From positions 62,001-126,000 of the forward strand of contig JAHZHN010000004.1 of NCBI GenBank assembly GCA_019420275.1: DNA of 64,000 nt. Reading direction: 5' to 3'. The stretch's first letter is position 1. The number at the start of each line of letters is the position of its first letter. This DNA comes from Clostridiales bacterium (GTDB taxonomy: Bacteria > Bacillota > Clostridia > Lachnospirales > Lachnospiraceae). This document shows positions 1 to 8,398 of the stretch, piece after piece. A program made the translations under genes and the position numbers. The notes beneath the pieces are model-generated. The model did not search any database. It was not told the DNA's origin and saw only the letters and a list, made by a program, of their open reading frames with translations.

Positions 1-44
1 ATCCGTTCTTTTCTCTGAAACTTACGTATGAGGAAGGAAATCTT

Positions 45-623
45 ATGTCTGCCGTACTGGACGGGAAAGCGCTGGAATTTTTTGATGTGCTGGATGAAGA
101 TGGAGAGAAAACTGGAAGGATAAAGGAAAGATCACTGGTTCATGAGGATGGTGATGTGCATGGAACATCTCATATTTGGGTTGTACGCAGAACAGAAGAA
201 GGATATGATGTACTGCTTCAGAAACGAAGTGCTGATAAAGATTCTTTTCCAGGATGCTATGATATTTCTTCTGCCGGACATGTGGCGGCAGGGAGCGGAT
301 ATCTGGAAACCGCAGTCCGGGAGATAGGGGAAGAACTGGGAATTTCTGCATCAAAAGATGATCTGCATTTCATTGGATTCCATAAGGGAATCATGAATGG
401 AAATTTTTATGGAAGGGATTTTCAAAATCATGAAATCAGCGCCGTTTACGTGTATGATAAACCGGTAAAGATGGAAAATATTTCTCTGCAGAAAGAAGAA
501 GTGGAAGAAGTCATCTGGATGGATTATGATACATGTCAGAAGAAAATGGAAAAAGATGAGATCAGCCACTGTATTTTTCAGGATGAATTTAAAATGTTGG
601 GAGAGTATCTGGGGATACAATAG
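45..623 (+). CDS. Nudix hydrolase
   Basis: 192-residue Nudix-fold hydrolase, predicted to cleave a nucleoside-diphosphate-linked substrate; the substrate is not evident. The Nudix box lies at about residues 78-100 (GHVAAGS..., then REIGEELGI). It follows GX5-E-X7-REUXEEXGU except that the first Glu is Ser; the metal-binding REIGEE core is intact. The upstream VHGTSHIWVV stretch is typical of the IDI-like branch of the family. The ATG is preceded by AGGAAGG at good spacing. It appears monocistronic and converges on the minus-strand response regulator. A cytosolic housekeeping or damaged-nucleotide role is inference. Confidence 0.9.
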   Translation: MSAVLDGKALEFFDVLDEDGEKTGRIKERSLVHEDGDVHGTSHIWVVRRTEEGYDVLLQKRSADKDSFPGCYDISSAGHVAAGSGYLETAVREIGEELGISASKDDLHFIGFHKGIMNGNFYGRDFQNHEISAVYVYDKPVKMENISLQKEEVEEVIWMDYDTCQKKMEKDEISHCIFQDEFKMLGEYLGIQ

Positions 624-664
624 CTATTAAATAATCATATAGAATCATTTATTTTAAAGCAGGA

Positions 665-718
665 ACTCCCTTCTGGAATGACAGGCAGGATGCGAAGCTT
701 GTTATCCAAGAAGGGAGT
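665..718 (+). terminator. Intrinsic terminator-like hairpin after Nudix gene
   Basis: Perfect 10-bp arms ACTCCCTTCT (665-674) and AGAAGGGAGT (709-718), extended by GGA/TCC pairing around a bulge, followed by a short T-rich stretch. It lies between convergent genes. The 34-nt loop is long for a terminator, so confidence is moderate. Confidence 0.5.
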
Positions 719-734
719 ATTTTATATGTCTCGT

Positions 735-775
735 AAAAAAAGAATGAATCGGGGGTTCGCCTATTCATTCTTTTT
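735..775 (-). terminator. Terminator of the minus-strand two-component pair
   Basis: On the minus strand AAAAAGAATGAAT (775 down to 763 on the plus map) pairs with ATTCATTCTTTTT and ends in seven T residues (741-735). The 5' arm overlaps the last codons and stop of the response regulator. Stem plus U-tract fits an intrinsic terminator. Confidence 0.75.
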
Positions 776-1346
776 CAGAGAAGAGATGAATCAGATCTTT
801 GTATTTTTTTAATCCTAATTTTTTAAGAATGGCTGTCTTTTGATTGGCTATGGTTTTGGAGGAAGAATGCAGTGTTACTGATTTTCCGATCAGCATATCA
901 AATACAGCCCGTTCTGCCGGGGAAAGAGGTGCAAGGATGGCGGAACGAATCAGATGCTGCTGGGGTGTACTGCCGCAGGCAGTATTACGGATAATTTCTT
1001 CCAGTCCTTTGAACTGACTTTTGAAAACATAGGCAGAAGCAAAGCAGCCGGTACATGCTTCCAAGACGATATCAGAGTCTTCAAACGCTGTTAGGATTAC
1101 AATCTTTGCATCAGTCTGAAGTCGGATTTTCTTTCCAATTTCAATGCCGTCCAGACTGCCGCATGAGAGATTTAAATCCAGAAGGACAATATCCGGTTCA
1201 AATGTTTTGGCAAGCGTCAAAGCCTGAATCATATCAGAGCATTGGCCAACCACTTGAAAGTCCTTCTGCTTTTCTAATGTTTTACGAATCAGATAGCAAA
1301 AATCAACGTCATCTTCTATCACAAGTATTTTAATCATCTTTTTCAT
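765..1346 (-). CDS. Response regulator, REC plus shortened LuxR-type HTH
   Basis: 193-residue response regulator. The receiver domain (about residues 5-120) has the acidic pair E11-D12, phosphoacceptor D57 in LLDLNL and K109. The C-terminal part (141-189) resembles a LuxR/NarL HTH (LSPAERAVF ... SSSKTIANQ ... LKKLGLKKYKDL). However the stretch between GKSVT and LHSSSKT lacks about five residues that normally form the start of the HTH (x-I-A-x-x), so DNA binding may be impaired. ATG at 1346 was preferred over an upstream TTG because GAGGA lies 7 nt before it. It follows the kinase stop by 13 nt, so the two are co-transcribed. Confidence 0.8.
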   Translation of the reverse strand: MKKMIKILVIEDDVDFCYLIRKTLEKQKDFQVVGQCSDMIQALTLAKTFEPDIVLLDLNLSCGSLDGIEIGKKIRLQTDAKIVILTAFEDSDIVLEACTGCFASAYVFKSQFKGLEEIIRNTACGSTPQQHLIRSAILAPLSPAERAVFDMLIGKSVTLHSSSKTIANQKTAILKKLGLKKYKDLIHLFSEKE

Positions 1347-1359
1347 AATCAAATCCTCA

Positions 1360-2780
1360 CTATTTTTTAAATTTACGTTGTTTTACAGGAAAATACAGAG
1401 AAAAAATGGAACCTTTGTCTGGAACACTTTTGACTTTGATCATTCCCTTGTGTTCTAACAGTACTTTATGGCAGTAATATAGACCTAGACCAAGATGTTG
1501 ATTGGAAAGTTTTGTCGTATGGTATGGTTCGAACAAAAATGGAAGATCTTCTTTCGCGATACCGCAGCCATTATCCTTTAGATCAATTCTTATAAAACGT
1601 TTTTTTCCCGACAGGTAATTTCAAGAATGCCTGAGGATGAGAAGGATTCAAAAGCATTTCTTATCAAATTATTGAAAACTTCCAGAGTATGAGTCTTGTC
1701 ACAAAAAAGGATAATATGATCTGGACAATCAAGAAAAATTTTGGCTTTTTCTTTTATATCATCCGGTATTCCGGAAATCGATGTTTTCAACAGGTCAGAA
1801 AGATGAACTGGCTGAATATCCAGCGAAATCTGATGGGAGTAAAATTTTGTCTTTTGTACAAAGTGTGTGAGGTGAGCGACAGAACGATCCAGGATTTCCA
1901 GTTCTTCCGGTGATTCTAATGGGAATTTCTCCCTGAGGATGGAAGTACACCATTGGATTTTCAAAAGCTCATTCTTCAGCGCATGTCCAATATACTGAGC
2001 ATTTTTCTGGAGAATACTGTCATCTATGGTCCAGTCATAAGTTTCTCTTCTAAGCCGTGTGCCAAGAATTCCATCTTGAAACAAATTGATGATACAAAAA
2101 ATTAAAAGAAGAAAAACAATGAAAATATTGCCTTGCCATATTTTAAAAAAGGGCCTCAGATTCAGCAGATGGATAACGAAAGCGCTGAACAGCCAGTACC
2201 ATAGGGGAGGCAGCGTAACGATACAGACTAGTTTTTTCTGTTTGTAACTTGCCCGATTTTGTTTATGATTCAGACTTCCTAAGAGAAAATAGGTCACAAT
2301 GGCTCCAAAGATCCAGTTATAGCAGGCTGCAATGGAATAATAAGCAGGATCTTCCAGCTGAAAAAATCTTGTGTTTGTAATCGGATAGATGATGGATAAG
2401 AGGATAGCAGGAACAAAAATAAGATAACGCAGCCAAGAAAATATTTTTGGATGTTTTAAATGAAAGCTGCTGAAATAAAAGCTGAACATCACAGAGCAAG
2501 GCAGTGCAAAATAATATAAAATCCCTGTCAGTATCGAATACAGGCTATAGGAAAGATCGGCATTATAAAATGAAAATTTTGTTTTTAAAAGAGGATCTAA
2601 AGTAAAATAAATATATTCTTTCAATACTCCCATACTGAAGCAAAGCCCTGCGACCGCACACCACTGATTGGAACGATTCTGCCTGTTAGAAAGATAGACC
2701 AGAAGAAACAGGGACCATATCAGTATTGTAAATAGCAATAATATATTTCCAGGAAATCCATCCGATATATTTTGGCTCAT
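1360..2780 (-). pseudogene. Membrane sensor histidine kinase, frameshifted in an A7 run
   Basis: Polytopic sensor kinase. The first reading frame (2780 to 1590) has about seven to eight hydrophobic segments, an H-box (GHALKNELLKIQ) and an N-box (NNLIRNAFESF), then stops right after the sequence REKNVL. The ATP-lid part continues in the next frame from about 1599 to a TAG at 1360, with DNGCGI (G1) and GLGLYYC (G2) motifs. The join is A7 (plus-strand T7 at 1600-1606), read as A AAA AAC. One extra A, or a -1 slip at that heptamer, restores a full kinase ending 13 nt before the response regulator. Either a frameshift mutation, a sequencing shortfall or programmed slippage. Start ATG has GGAGG upstream. 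Confidence 0.8.
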
Positions 2781-2935
2781 TTTAAATAACCTCCAGGATA
2801 AAGCGAACCATAGTCAAAATAAAACATAGCTGATTTTATCTTAAAATATTTTTTGAGGATTGTCTATTTGAAATAAGATGGACCTTCCCAAAAAAAATAG
2901 GAGTTTTCAAATCCCAAAAAGCAAGAGCTTTTTTC

Positions 2936-2964
2936 TTTACTTCAATCAAAACAAATCTTATAAT
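2936..2964 (+). promoter_or_regulatory. Candidate promoter of the sensor operon
   Basis: A perfect TATAAT at 2959-2964 follows a weak -35 (TTTACT, 2936-2941) at 17 nt, 44 nt before the start codon at 3008. It lies in the 228-nt divergent gap with the first kinase gene. The weak -35 would fit activator dependence. Confidence 0.5.
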
Positions 2965-3007
2965 AAAAGAAAAGATCCGGTGCAGATAAAGAAGAGGATA
3001 GAAAAAT

Positions 3008-3985
3008 ATGAATGAAAGTAAAATTAAAAAATGGAAGAAAAAGATAGGAATCTTTGTGATCATCGCAGTTTTTGGAATGGTAATTGCGGCTTACACAAAG
3101 ACATATTTTTGTTATGCTCAAAAATACCAAAAGCATGAGAGGATTTTTGGGGCAACTTATATGACAATGAACAACCAGTTTTATAAAGTTATCAATAATG
3201 AAATTAAATTGAAAGTAGAAGAAAATGGGGATCATTTGATTGCCTTGGATCCAGCTCTTGATCAGAAAAAACAGAATGAACAGATTCGGTATTTGATCAA
3301 AAAAGGAGTGGATGTGATTTTTCTAAACCCGGTGGATTGGAAAAAGGTGAAGCCGGGACTTGAGGCGGCAAAAAAGGCTGGAATACCGGTCATTGTCATT
3401 GATACACCTGTATATGATAATGATCTGGTCAATATGACCATTGTGTCAGACAACTATCAGGCTGGCGTTCAATGTGCACAGGATATGATGAAAAAAAGAG
3501 ATAAGGCCAATATTGTACTTCTCACTCATAAAAAGACCAAATCAGGAGAAGACCGCATCCGGGGATTTCTAGATACGATCGAAGGACATGCCGGATACCA
3601 GATTATTGCTTCTGCGGATACAGAGGGGCAGATTGAGAGATCTCTGCCCAAAGTGGAAGATATCGTAGAAAAATATGATAACATTGATGTTATAATGGCA
3701 CTGAACGATCCGGCGGCTATGGGAGCTCTTGCAGCGTTAGACAGCAAAAATTACGGCAGAGAGGTCTTGGTATATGGAGTCGATGGATCACCGGAAGCTA
3801 AAAAATTAATCCAGGAGGGATACATGACAGGAACATCTGCTCAGTTCCCAAAGCAGATGGGAGATACAGCCATTGAAGCGGCTTATCAGCTCTTAAATGA
3901 AAAGACGATTCCCAAAATAAAAGAAATATCAGTGGAAATGATTACAAAAGCTAACATTAGTCAGTTTGATATTAACCGCTGGTAG
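3008..3985 (+). CDS. Membrane-anchored sugar-binding protein (periplasmic-binding type 1 fold)
   Basis: 325 residues. One N-terminal membrane segment (about 12-30) is followed by a ribose-binding-type solute-binding domain (Peripla_BP_4 style): repeated alpha/beta units, VDVIFLNPVDW, AGIPVIVIDTP, VIMALNDPAAMGAL and a VYGVDGSPEA motif. There is no lipobox Cys, so it should stay anchored by its N-terminal helix. No transporter genes are adjacent; it heads an operon with a kinase and regulator. The inferred role is therefore ligand recognition for the sensor kinase, as in other binding-protein-assisted two-component systems, rather than uptake. The stop overlaps the ribosome binding site of the next gene. 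Confidence 0.85.
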   Translation: MNESKIKKWKKKIGIFVIIAVFGMVIAAYTKTYFCYAQKYQKHERIFGATYMTMNNQFYKVINNEIKLKVEENGDHLIALDPALDQKKQNEQIRYLIKKGVDVIFLNPVDWKKVKPGLEAAKKAGIPVIVIDTPVYDNDLVNMTIVSDNYQAGVQCAQDMMKKRDKANIVLLTHKKTKSGEDRIRGFLDTIEGHAGYQIIASADTEGQIERSLPKVEDIVEKYDNIDVIMALNDPAAMGALAALDSKNYGREVLVYGVDGSPEAKKLIQEGYMTGTSAQFPKQMGDTAIEAAYQLLNEKTIPKIKEISVEMITKANISQFDINRW

Positions 3986-3990
3986 GGGAG

Positions 3991-5325
3991 GTGAGGAAGA
4001 TAGATTTCAAGAATAAAAATTTATATTATTTAAAGATAGGAATGAGTGTGATCAATTTTATGATTCTGGCCTTTTTTTCTATTGTTACCGGCTTTACCAT
4101 TCATTATGTCAATCGGAACTTTTCTGCCAGAAATTTTCTGGAAAATATAACTTATCTGCCGTTGGAGTCGGTCAGAATGACAGTTATCACATTTGTTGCA
4201 TTTTTTCTTCTGCTTTTGATTATCGAGATGCGAGGCAGGAAAAAAAAGAATGCCGTCTTTGCTTTTTGCATTTATGGAATGGAGCTTTTGCTTTGCCTGA
4301 TCATCATCCGATGCTTGTATATTGGTTATAATGGCATTATTTTGCTGGTAGTAGCAGATATCGTAACTTCGATTCGTGACAAGCATAACCGTGCGTTGTT
4401 TTTAGTGATCATGGGTCTTCTTTATATATTTTCAGATTACAATATTATATCAATATATTTTAAGATGATTTCGTTTCAGGAATTTCTAAATGTCTATAAT
4501 TCAAATATCAGTATGATTTTAATGGGAGTCCGAAATATGCTGGTATCGCTTAATATATTGGTATTTATTGTGTATATGATTATTCTTATGAGAAATCAGA
4601 TGAAGGAAAATGCAAGGATTGCGCTGCTTAATATTCAGCTGGAAACAGCGAACGCAAAACTGAAGGAAATGAATGCTCAGCTTCAGGACTATGCCCAAAT
4701 GCAGGAGAAAATGGGAGAGACCAAAGAACGTAACCGGATCGCCAGAGAAATCCATGATACACTGGGGCATACAATGACAGGGCTGTCTGCGGGAATTGAT
4801 GCGTGTATTGCTATGATTGATTTTTCGGTGGATGAAACGAAAAAACAATTGAATAAGATTTCCAAAGTGGCCAGACAGGGAATTCAGGATATTCGCCGGT
4901 CTGTCAATAAGCTGCGCCCAGATGCCCTGGAGCATCTGAATTTAGAGGCGGCGATGGAAAAAATGATGGAAGAGATGATGGAAGTATCGGATGTCCAGAT
5001 CCGCTACGAGTGTGAAGTACCTGCTTTGAAATTTAATCCAGATGAGGAAGATGCAATTTATCGGGTTGTGCAGGAGGGAATTACGAATGCGATCCGTCAT
5101 GGAAAAGCGGCTAACATTGATGTACATATTAAAAAAGAAAACAAGTGGCTGGTTTTATCGATACAGGATGATGGAGTGGGATGTGAGGAAATCAAAAGCG
5201 GTTTCGGACTGATTCATATCCGGGAACGTATCCAGATGCTGAATGGAGAGGTAACCTATGATGGCAGCCATGGATTTCATATAGTTGCAAAAATACCAAT
5301 ACGATGGGGTGAAAATTATGATTAA
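3991..5325 (+). CDS. Sensor histidine kinase, NarL/HisKA_3 family
   Basis: 444 residues. About six hydrophobic segments fill residues 15-200, with only short loops and no large extracytoplasmic sensor, then a coiled coil (210-245). The dimerisation/phosphoacceptor motif is RIAREIHDTLGHTMTG (H255). The HATPase has N-box VVQEGITNAIRHG, DDGVGC and GFGLIHIRERI. The start is uncertain: the GTG at 3991 overlaps the very strong GGGGAGGTGA ribosome binding site itself. In-frame alternatives are an ATA at 4000, at ideal spacing, and the ATG at 4042. With no sensor domain of its own, it probably reads the neighbouring binding protein(s). Confidence 0.9.
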   Translation: MRKIDFKNKNLYYLKIGMSVINFMILAFFSIVTGFTIHYVNRNFSARNFLENITYLPLESVRMTVITFVAFFLLLLIIEMRGRKKKNAVFAFCIYGMELLLCLIIIRCLYIGYNGIILLVVADIVTSIRDKHNRALFLVIMGLLYIFSDYNIISIYFKMISFQEFLNVYNSNISMILMGVRNMLVSLNILVFIVYMIILMRNQMKENARIALLNIQLETANAKLKEMNAQLQDYAQMQEKMGETKERNRIAREIHDTLGHTMTGLSAGIDACIAMIDFSVDETKKQLNKISKVARQGIQDIRRSVNKLRPDALEHLNLEAAMEKMMEEMMEVSDVQIRYECEVPALKFNPDEEDAIYRVVQEGITNAIRHGKAANIDVHIKKENKWLVLSIQDDGVGCEEIKSGFGLIHIRERIQMLNGEVTYDGSHGFHIVAKIPIRWGENYD

Positions 5326-5986
5326 AGTACTGATTGCGGATGATCAGGAATTGATTCGTCAGAGTCTTCAGATCGTCCTGGAAACGAAAGAAGGAATTGA
5401 AGTTGTAGGCACAGCGAAGGATGGACGTGAGGTCATTCAGTTAGTACGCAAGGAAAAGCCGGATGTAATTTTGATGGATATACGTATGCCGGAGATGGAC
5501 GGTGTCCAGTGTACGAAAATCATCAAAGATATCTATCCAAATATTAAAATCATTATCCTGACGACGTTTGATGATGATGAATTTGTGTTTAGTGCTTTGA
5601 AACATGGAGCCAGTGGCTATCTGCTGAAAGGAATTTCCATGGATGAGCTGGAAAAGTCCATTCACACGGTTTATAAAGGCGGCGCCATGATCAATCCGGA
5701 GATTGCGACTAAGGTAGTGGAGCAGTTTTCAGAGATGGCTCAAAGTAACTATGATGTTTCAATTGAGGCACAGAATGTGGAAGAGTTGACCGATACAGAG
5801 TGGGAGATCATTAAATTTGTCGGACGGGGGATGTCTAATAAAGAAATATCCGGCGCAATGAGTTTATCGGAAGGAACCGTTCGCAATTATTTGAGCACGA
5901 TTTTAAATAAGCTGGATTTAAGAGACCGGACACAGCTGGCAATCTGGGAAGTGCAGTCCGGATCAGGAAAATACAGGAGAAAATAG
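5318..5986 (+). CDS. Response regulator, REC-LuxR (NarL type)
   Basis: 222 residues. Receiver domain with D8-D9, phosphoacceptor D54 (VILMDIRMPEMDG) and a conserved LK near 105. An intact LuxR HTH occupies about 155-215 (LTDTEWEII, MSNKEISGAMSLSEGTVRNY, ILNKLDLRDRTQL). ATG at 5318 is preceded by GGGGTG and overlaps the kinase stop by 8 nt (ATGATTAA), so translation is coupled. It is the cognate partner of the kinase at 3991. The nearest likely target is the mannose-type PTS promoter at 7.4 kb, which is inference from gene order. Confidence 0.92.
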   Translation: MIKVLIADDQELIRQSLQIVLETKEGIEVVGTAKDGREVIQLVRKEKPDVILMDIRMPEMDGVQCTKIIKDIYPNIKIIILTTFDDDEFVFSALKHGASGYLLKGISMDELEKSIHTVYKGGAMINPEIATKVVEQFSEMAQSNYDVSIEAQNVEELTDTEWEIIKFVGRGMSNKEISGAMSLSEGTVRNYLSTILNKLDLRDRTQLAIWEVQSGSGKYRRK

Positions 5987-5989
5987 AGT

Positions 5990-7306
5990 ATGGGCAAGAT
6001 GGCAGTTTGGTGGAAACGTTTAGTTATAGCAGGGCTGATTCTAAGTATCGGAGGGATATTTCTGATTGCTGCTCCCAAGGAAGAAAAGATTACGCTGACT
6101 TTTGGAATGTTTGCAGGAAACCAGTGGGATGTGCCGGATGATGACTGTTATAAGATTATTGATGAGACCATCGAAGAATTTGAAAAGAAATATCCAAATA
6201 TTGAAATAAAGTATGACAGTGGAATCTTAAAAGAGGATTATTCCGAAGATCTTTCTCAGAAGGCATTAAAAGGAGAACTCCCTGATGTTTTTATGGTGCT
6301 TCCGGAAGACTTCAATATATTTTCTTCTGTCGGTGTCTTAAAAAATCTGGATTCTTTTATAAAAAGTGATGCTGGGTTTGATCCGGATGCCTATTATGAA
6401 GGAAGCTATGATGCCGGAGAATTTAATGGAAGTCAGTATGCTCTTCCATATGAGAGCGTTCCAACTCTGATGTTTGTCAATAAAACGCTGCTTCAGAAGG
6501 AAGGAATCAAGATGCCGGAAAATCAGTGGACTTGGGATGATTTTTATAAAATTTGTCAAAAAGTAACAAAAGACACAGACGGCGATGGAAGAATCGATCA
6601 GTTTGGGGTTTATAATTATGACTGGAAAGATGCAGTATTCAGCAATGGAGGAAGATTATTTAATCAGGCTGGCACAGAATGCAATATCACAGCAGATGCA
6701 GTGGAAAATGCGATTCTTTTTACCAGAAAGATAAAAGAACTGTCCGGTTATCAGAATCCTACATCCAATGATTTTGATACGGGAAAGATTGCATTTCGTC
6801 CAATGAAGTTTTCGGAGTTTCGTACATATAAGCCATATCCGTGGAAGATTAACAAATATTTTGAATTTCAATGGGATTGTATTCGCCTGCCGGCAGGACC
6901 GGACGGCAAAAATGAGACCAGCATGGATCATCTGCTGATGGGAATCAGCAGCGAGACAAAGAATGATGAGATGGCCTGGGAATTTCTGAAAATGCTGACA
7001 TATAACAAGAACACACAGCAGAAGCTGTTTCAATATTCTCAGGGAATTTCTCCGTTAAAAGAGGTTACGGATTCAGAAGAGACAGAGAAAATTTTTCGGG
7101 AAGACATGGGAGAAGATACCGTAGTAAAAGTAGAACTCTTAAATGAAGTAATGGAGCAGGCGGTGGAAACTCAGAAATTCCGGAAATATGATACAGCACT
7201 TCAGTTTTTGGATAATGAGGTGGACAGGCTGATGGAAAATGATGAAAATTTTGATGAGAATATTTTAAATATAAAGGGACAGGCAGATGAGATGCTGAAT
7301 GAGTAA
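5990..7306 (+). CDS. Extracellular solute-binding protein, family 1, membrane-anchored
   Basis: 438 residues. N-terminal membrane helix (about 9-28), then a family 1 sugar-binding fold: EEFEKKYPNIEIKY, LPDVFMVLPEDF, YALPYESVPTLMFVNK, WTWDDFYKICQKV, DTDGDGRIDQFGV. No Cys lipobox is seen. It lacks ABC permease or ATPase neighbours and sits 3 nt after the response regulator, with an AGGAGA ribosome binding site 9 nt upstream of its ATG. A second ligand-sensing or ligand-presenting role for the upstream kinase is the best inference. A transport role with distant permeases cannot be excluded. It ends the operon: a strong terminator follows. Confidence 0.85.
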   Translation: MGKMAVWWKRLVIAGLILSIGGIFLIAAPKEEKITLTFGMFAGNQWDVPDDDCYKIIDETIEEFEKKYPNIEIKYDSGILKEDYSEDLSQKALKGELPDVFMVLPEDFNIFSSVGVLKNLDSFIKSDAGFDPDAYYEGSYDAGEFNGSQYALPYESVPTLMFVNKTLLQKEGIKMPENQWTWDDFYKICQKVTKDTDGDGRIDQFGVYNYDWKDAVFSNGGRLFNQAGTECNITADAVENAILFTRKIKELSGYQNPTSNDFDTGKIAFRPMKFSEFRTYKPYPWKINKYFEFQWDCIRLPAGPDGKNETSMDHLLMGISSETKNDEMAWEFLKMLTYNKNTQQKLFQYSQGISPLKEVTDSEETEKIFREDMGEDTVVKVELLNEVMEQAVETQKFRKYDTALQFLDNEVDRLMENDENFDENILNIKGQADEMLNE

Positions 7307-7307
7307 A

Positions 7308-7404
7308 ATGACATTTGTCATATAAAAAGTGGCATTTGTAAATTGTAATTGATGACAATTTGCAGATGTCCTTTTTTTATGGAATTGGTAAGATGACATT
7401 GTCA
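7308..7404. promoter_or_regulatory. Repeated TGACA/TGTCA dyads upstream of the mannose-type PTS
   Basis: A perfect dyad ATGACA-TT-TGTCAT at 7308-7321 and a second, TGACA-T-TGTCA, at 7394-7404, with a single ATGACA at 7352-7357 between them. These flank the terminator and precede the PTS start codon (7436). They are candidates for binding the upstream LuxR-type regulator. No good sigma-A hexamer pair was recognised, consistent with activation, but no binding evidence exists. Confidence 0.4.
7331..7378 (+). terminator. Intrinsic terminator of the sensor operon
   Basis: A 16-bp stem (7331-7346 with 7355-7370, three G-U pairs), an 8-nt loop and seven T residues (7372-7378). It separates the two-component operon from the PTS operon, so the PTS genes need their own promoter after 7380 or read-through. 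Confidence 0.85.
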
Positions 7405-7435
7405 ATAAGAAATACGAAGAAGAAAGGAGAAGAGG

Positions 7436-7870
7436 ATGAAAAATCTTGTGTTAGTCAGCCATGGAACGTTTGCTGAAGGCTTGAAGAGCGTTATGCTGAT
7501 GCTTGCGGGAGAACAGGCGAAAGAGATCATCGCTGTTGGACTTGAAGATGGAATGAGTGCGGAAGAATTTGCAAAGAAATTTGCAGATGCTATCAGTCAT
7601 ATCAAAGAAGAGGACGAGATCATTCTCCTGGGAGATCTGATCGGAGGTTCTCCGTTAACAAACGCTATGGAGCAGATTTCCAATAAAGGAATGCTGGATA
7701 AGACCGTGATCTTTGGAGGCATGAATCTGGCAATGGCTTTGACAGCAACACTTATGAAAGACGCGGTAGATATGGACATGCTGAGAGAGAACCTGATCAA
7801 CGAGGCAAAAGATGCAGTAAAAGAATTTGTAGTAGAACCTCAGGATGATGAGGATGAGGATGATATCTAA
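7436..7870 (+). CDS. PTS system mannose-family EIIA component
   Basis: 144-residue cytoplasmic EIIA of the mannose family. The active-site histidine is H9 in LVLVSHGTFAEGL; the LLGDLIGGSPLTNA motif is typical of the EIIA-Man fold. It takes phosphate from HPr and passes it to EIIB. The C-terminus is unusually acidic (PQDDEDEDDI). First gene of a five-gene PTS operon with close spacing (12 nt to EIIB) and an AGGAGAAGAGG ribosome binding site. The transported sugar cannot be told from sequence. Confidence 0.95.
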   Translation: MKNLVLVSHGTFAEGLKSVMLMLAGEQAKEIIAVGLEDGMSAEEFAKKFADAISHIKEEDEIILLGDLIGGSPLTNAMEQISNKGMLDKTVIFGGMNLAMALTATLMKDAVDMDMLRENLINEAKDAVKEFVVEPQDDEDEDDI

Positions 7871-7882
7871 GGAGGAAAAGAA

Positions 7883-8380
7883 ATGTCAGTATCATTTTTA
7901 AGAATCGATGACCGTATGATCCACGGTCAGACAGTAACAAGATGGTCTTTGGAGTATCCATGTGACGGATTAGTAGCTGTAAATGATAAGGCAGCAACCA
8001 CACAGGCATTAAAAATGGCATATAAGAGTGCCAGCTCTAAAAAAACATTTGTATGGACATATGAGGCATGGAAGAAGAAATGCCAGAAAGTATTGGACAG
8101 CAAGGATAATTATTTCCTGATCACAAAAGATCCAATTCAGATGAAAAAAATCCTTGTAGATGATGGATTTGTTCCAAGTGATGTAAAGAAGGTCATTGTA
8201 GGTCCTTGTAATGACCGTCCGGGAGCTGTAAAACTTGGAAATAATCAGTCTATTACCCAGGAAGAAGCAGAAGCTTTGGAAGCAATTTATCAGGCAGGAT
8301 ATGAAGTAGAATTTGCTTTGATCAAGGAAGCATCCATTGGAACCTGGGATAAATTTAGAGGACAGTTTGGTTTTAACTAA
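7883..8380 (+). CDS. PTS system mannose-family EIIB component
   Basis: 165-residue EIIB of the mannose/fructose/sorbose family. Phosphorylated histidine H14 lies in the signature RIDDRMIHGQ; the usual VIVGPCNDRPG and ITQEEAEAL segments follow. It transfers phosphate from EIIA to the incoming sugar. Strong AAGGAGG ribosome binding site; sits between EIIA and EIIC in the canonical order. Confidence 0.95.
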   Translation: MSVSFLRIDDRMIHGQTVTRWSLEYPCDGLVAVNDKAATTQALKMAYKSASSKKTFVWTYEAWKKKCQKVLDSKDNYFLITKDPIQMKKILVDDGFVPSDVKKVIVGPCNDRPGAVKLGNNQSITQEEAEALEAIYQAGYEVEFALIKEASIGTWDKFRGQFGFN

Positions 8381-8398
8381 AAGAGAGGAGAATGAATT

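Noticed and set aside
7330..7346. Possible sigma-54 (-24/-12) promoter before the mannose-type PTS, as in lev operons
   Set aside because: TGGCA is present but the GC/TTG element is at the wrong distance, the stretch is part of the terminator stem, and no LevR-type activator is in the window.
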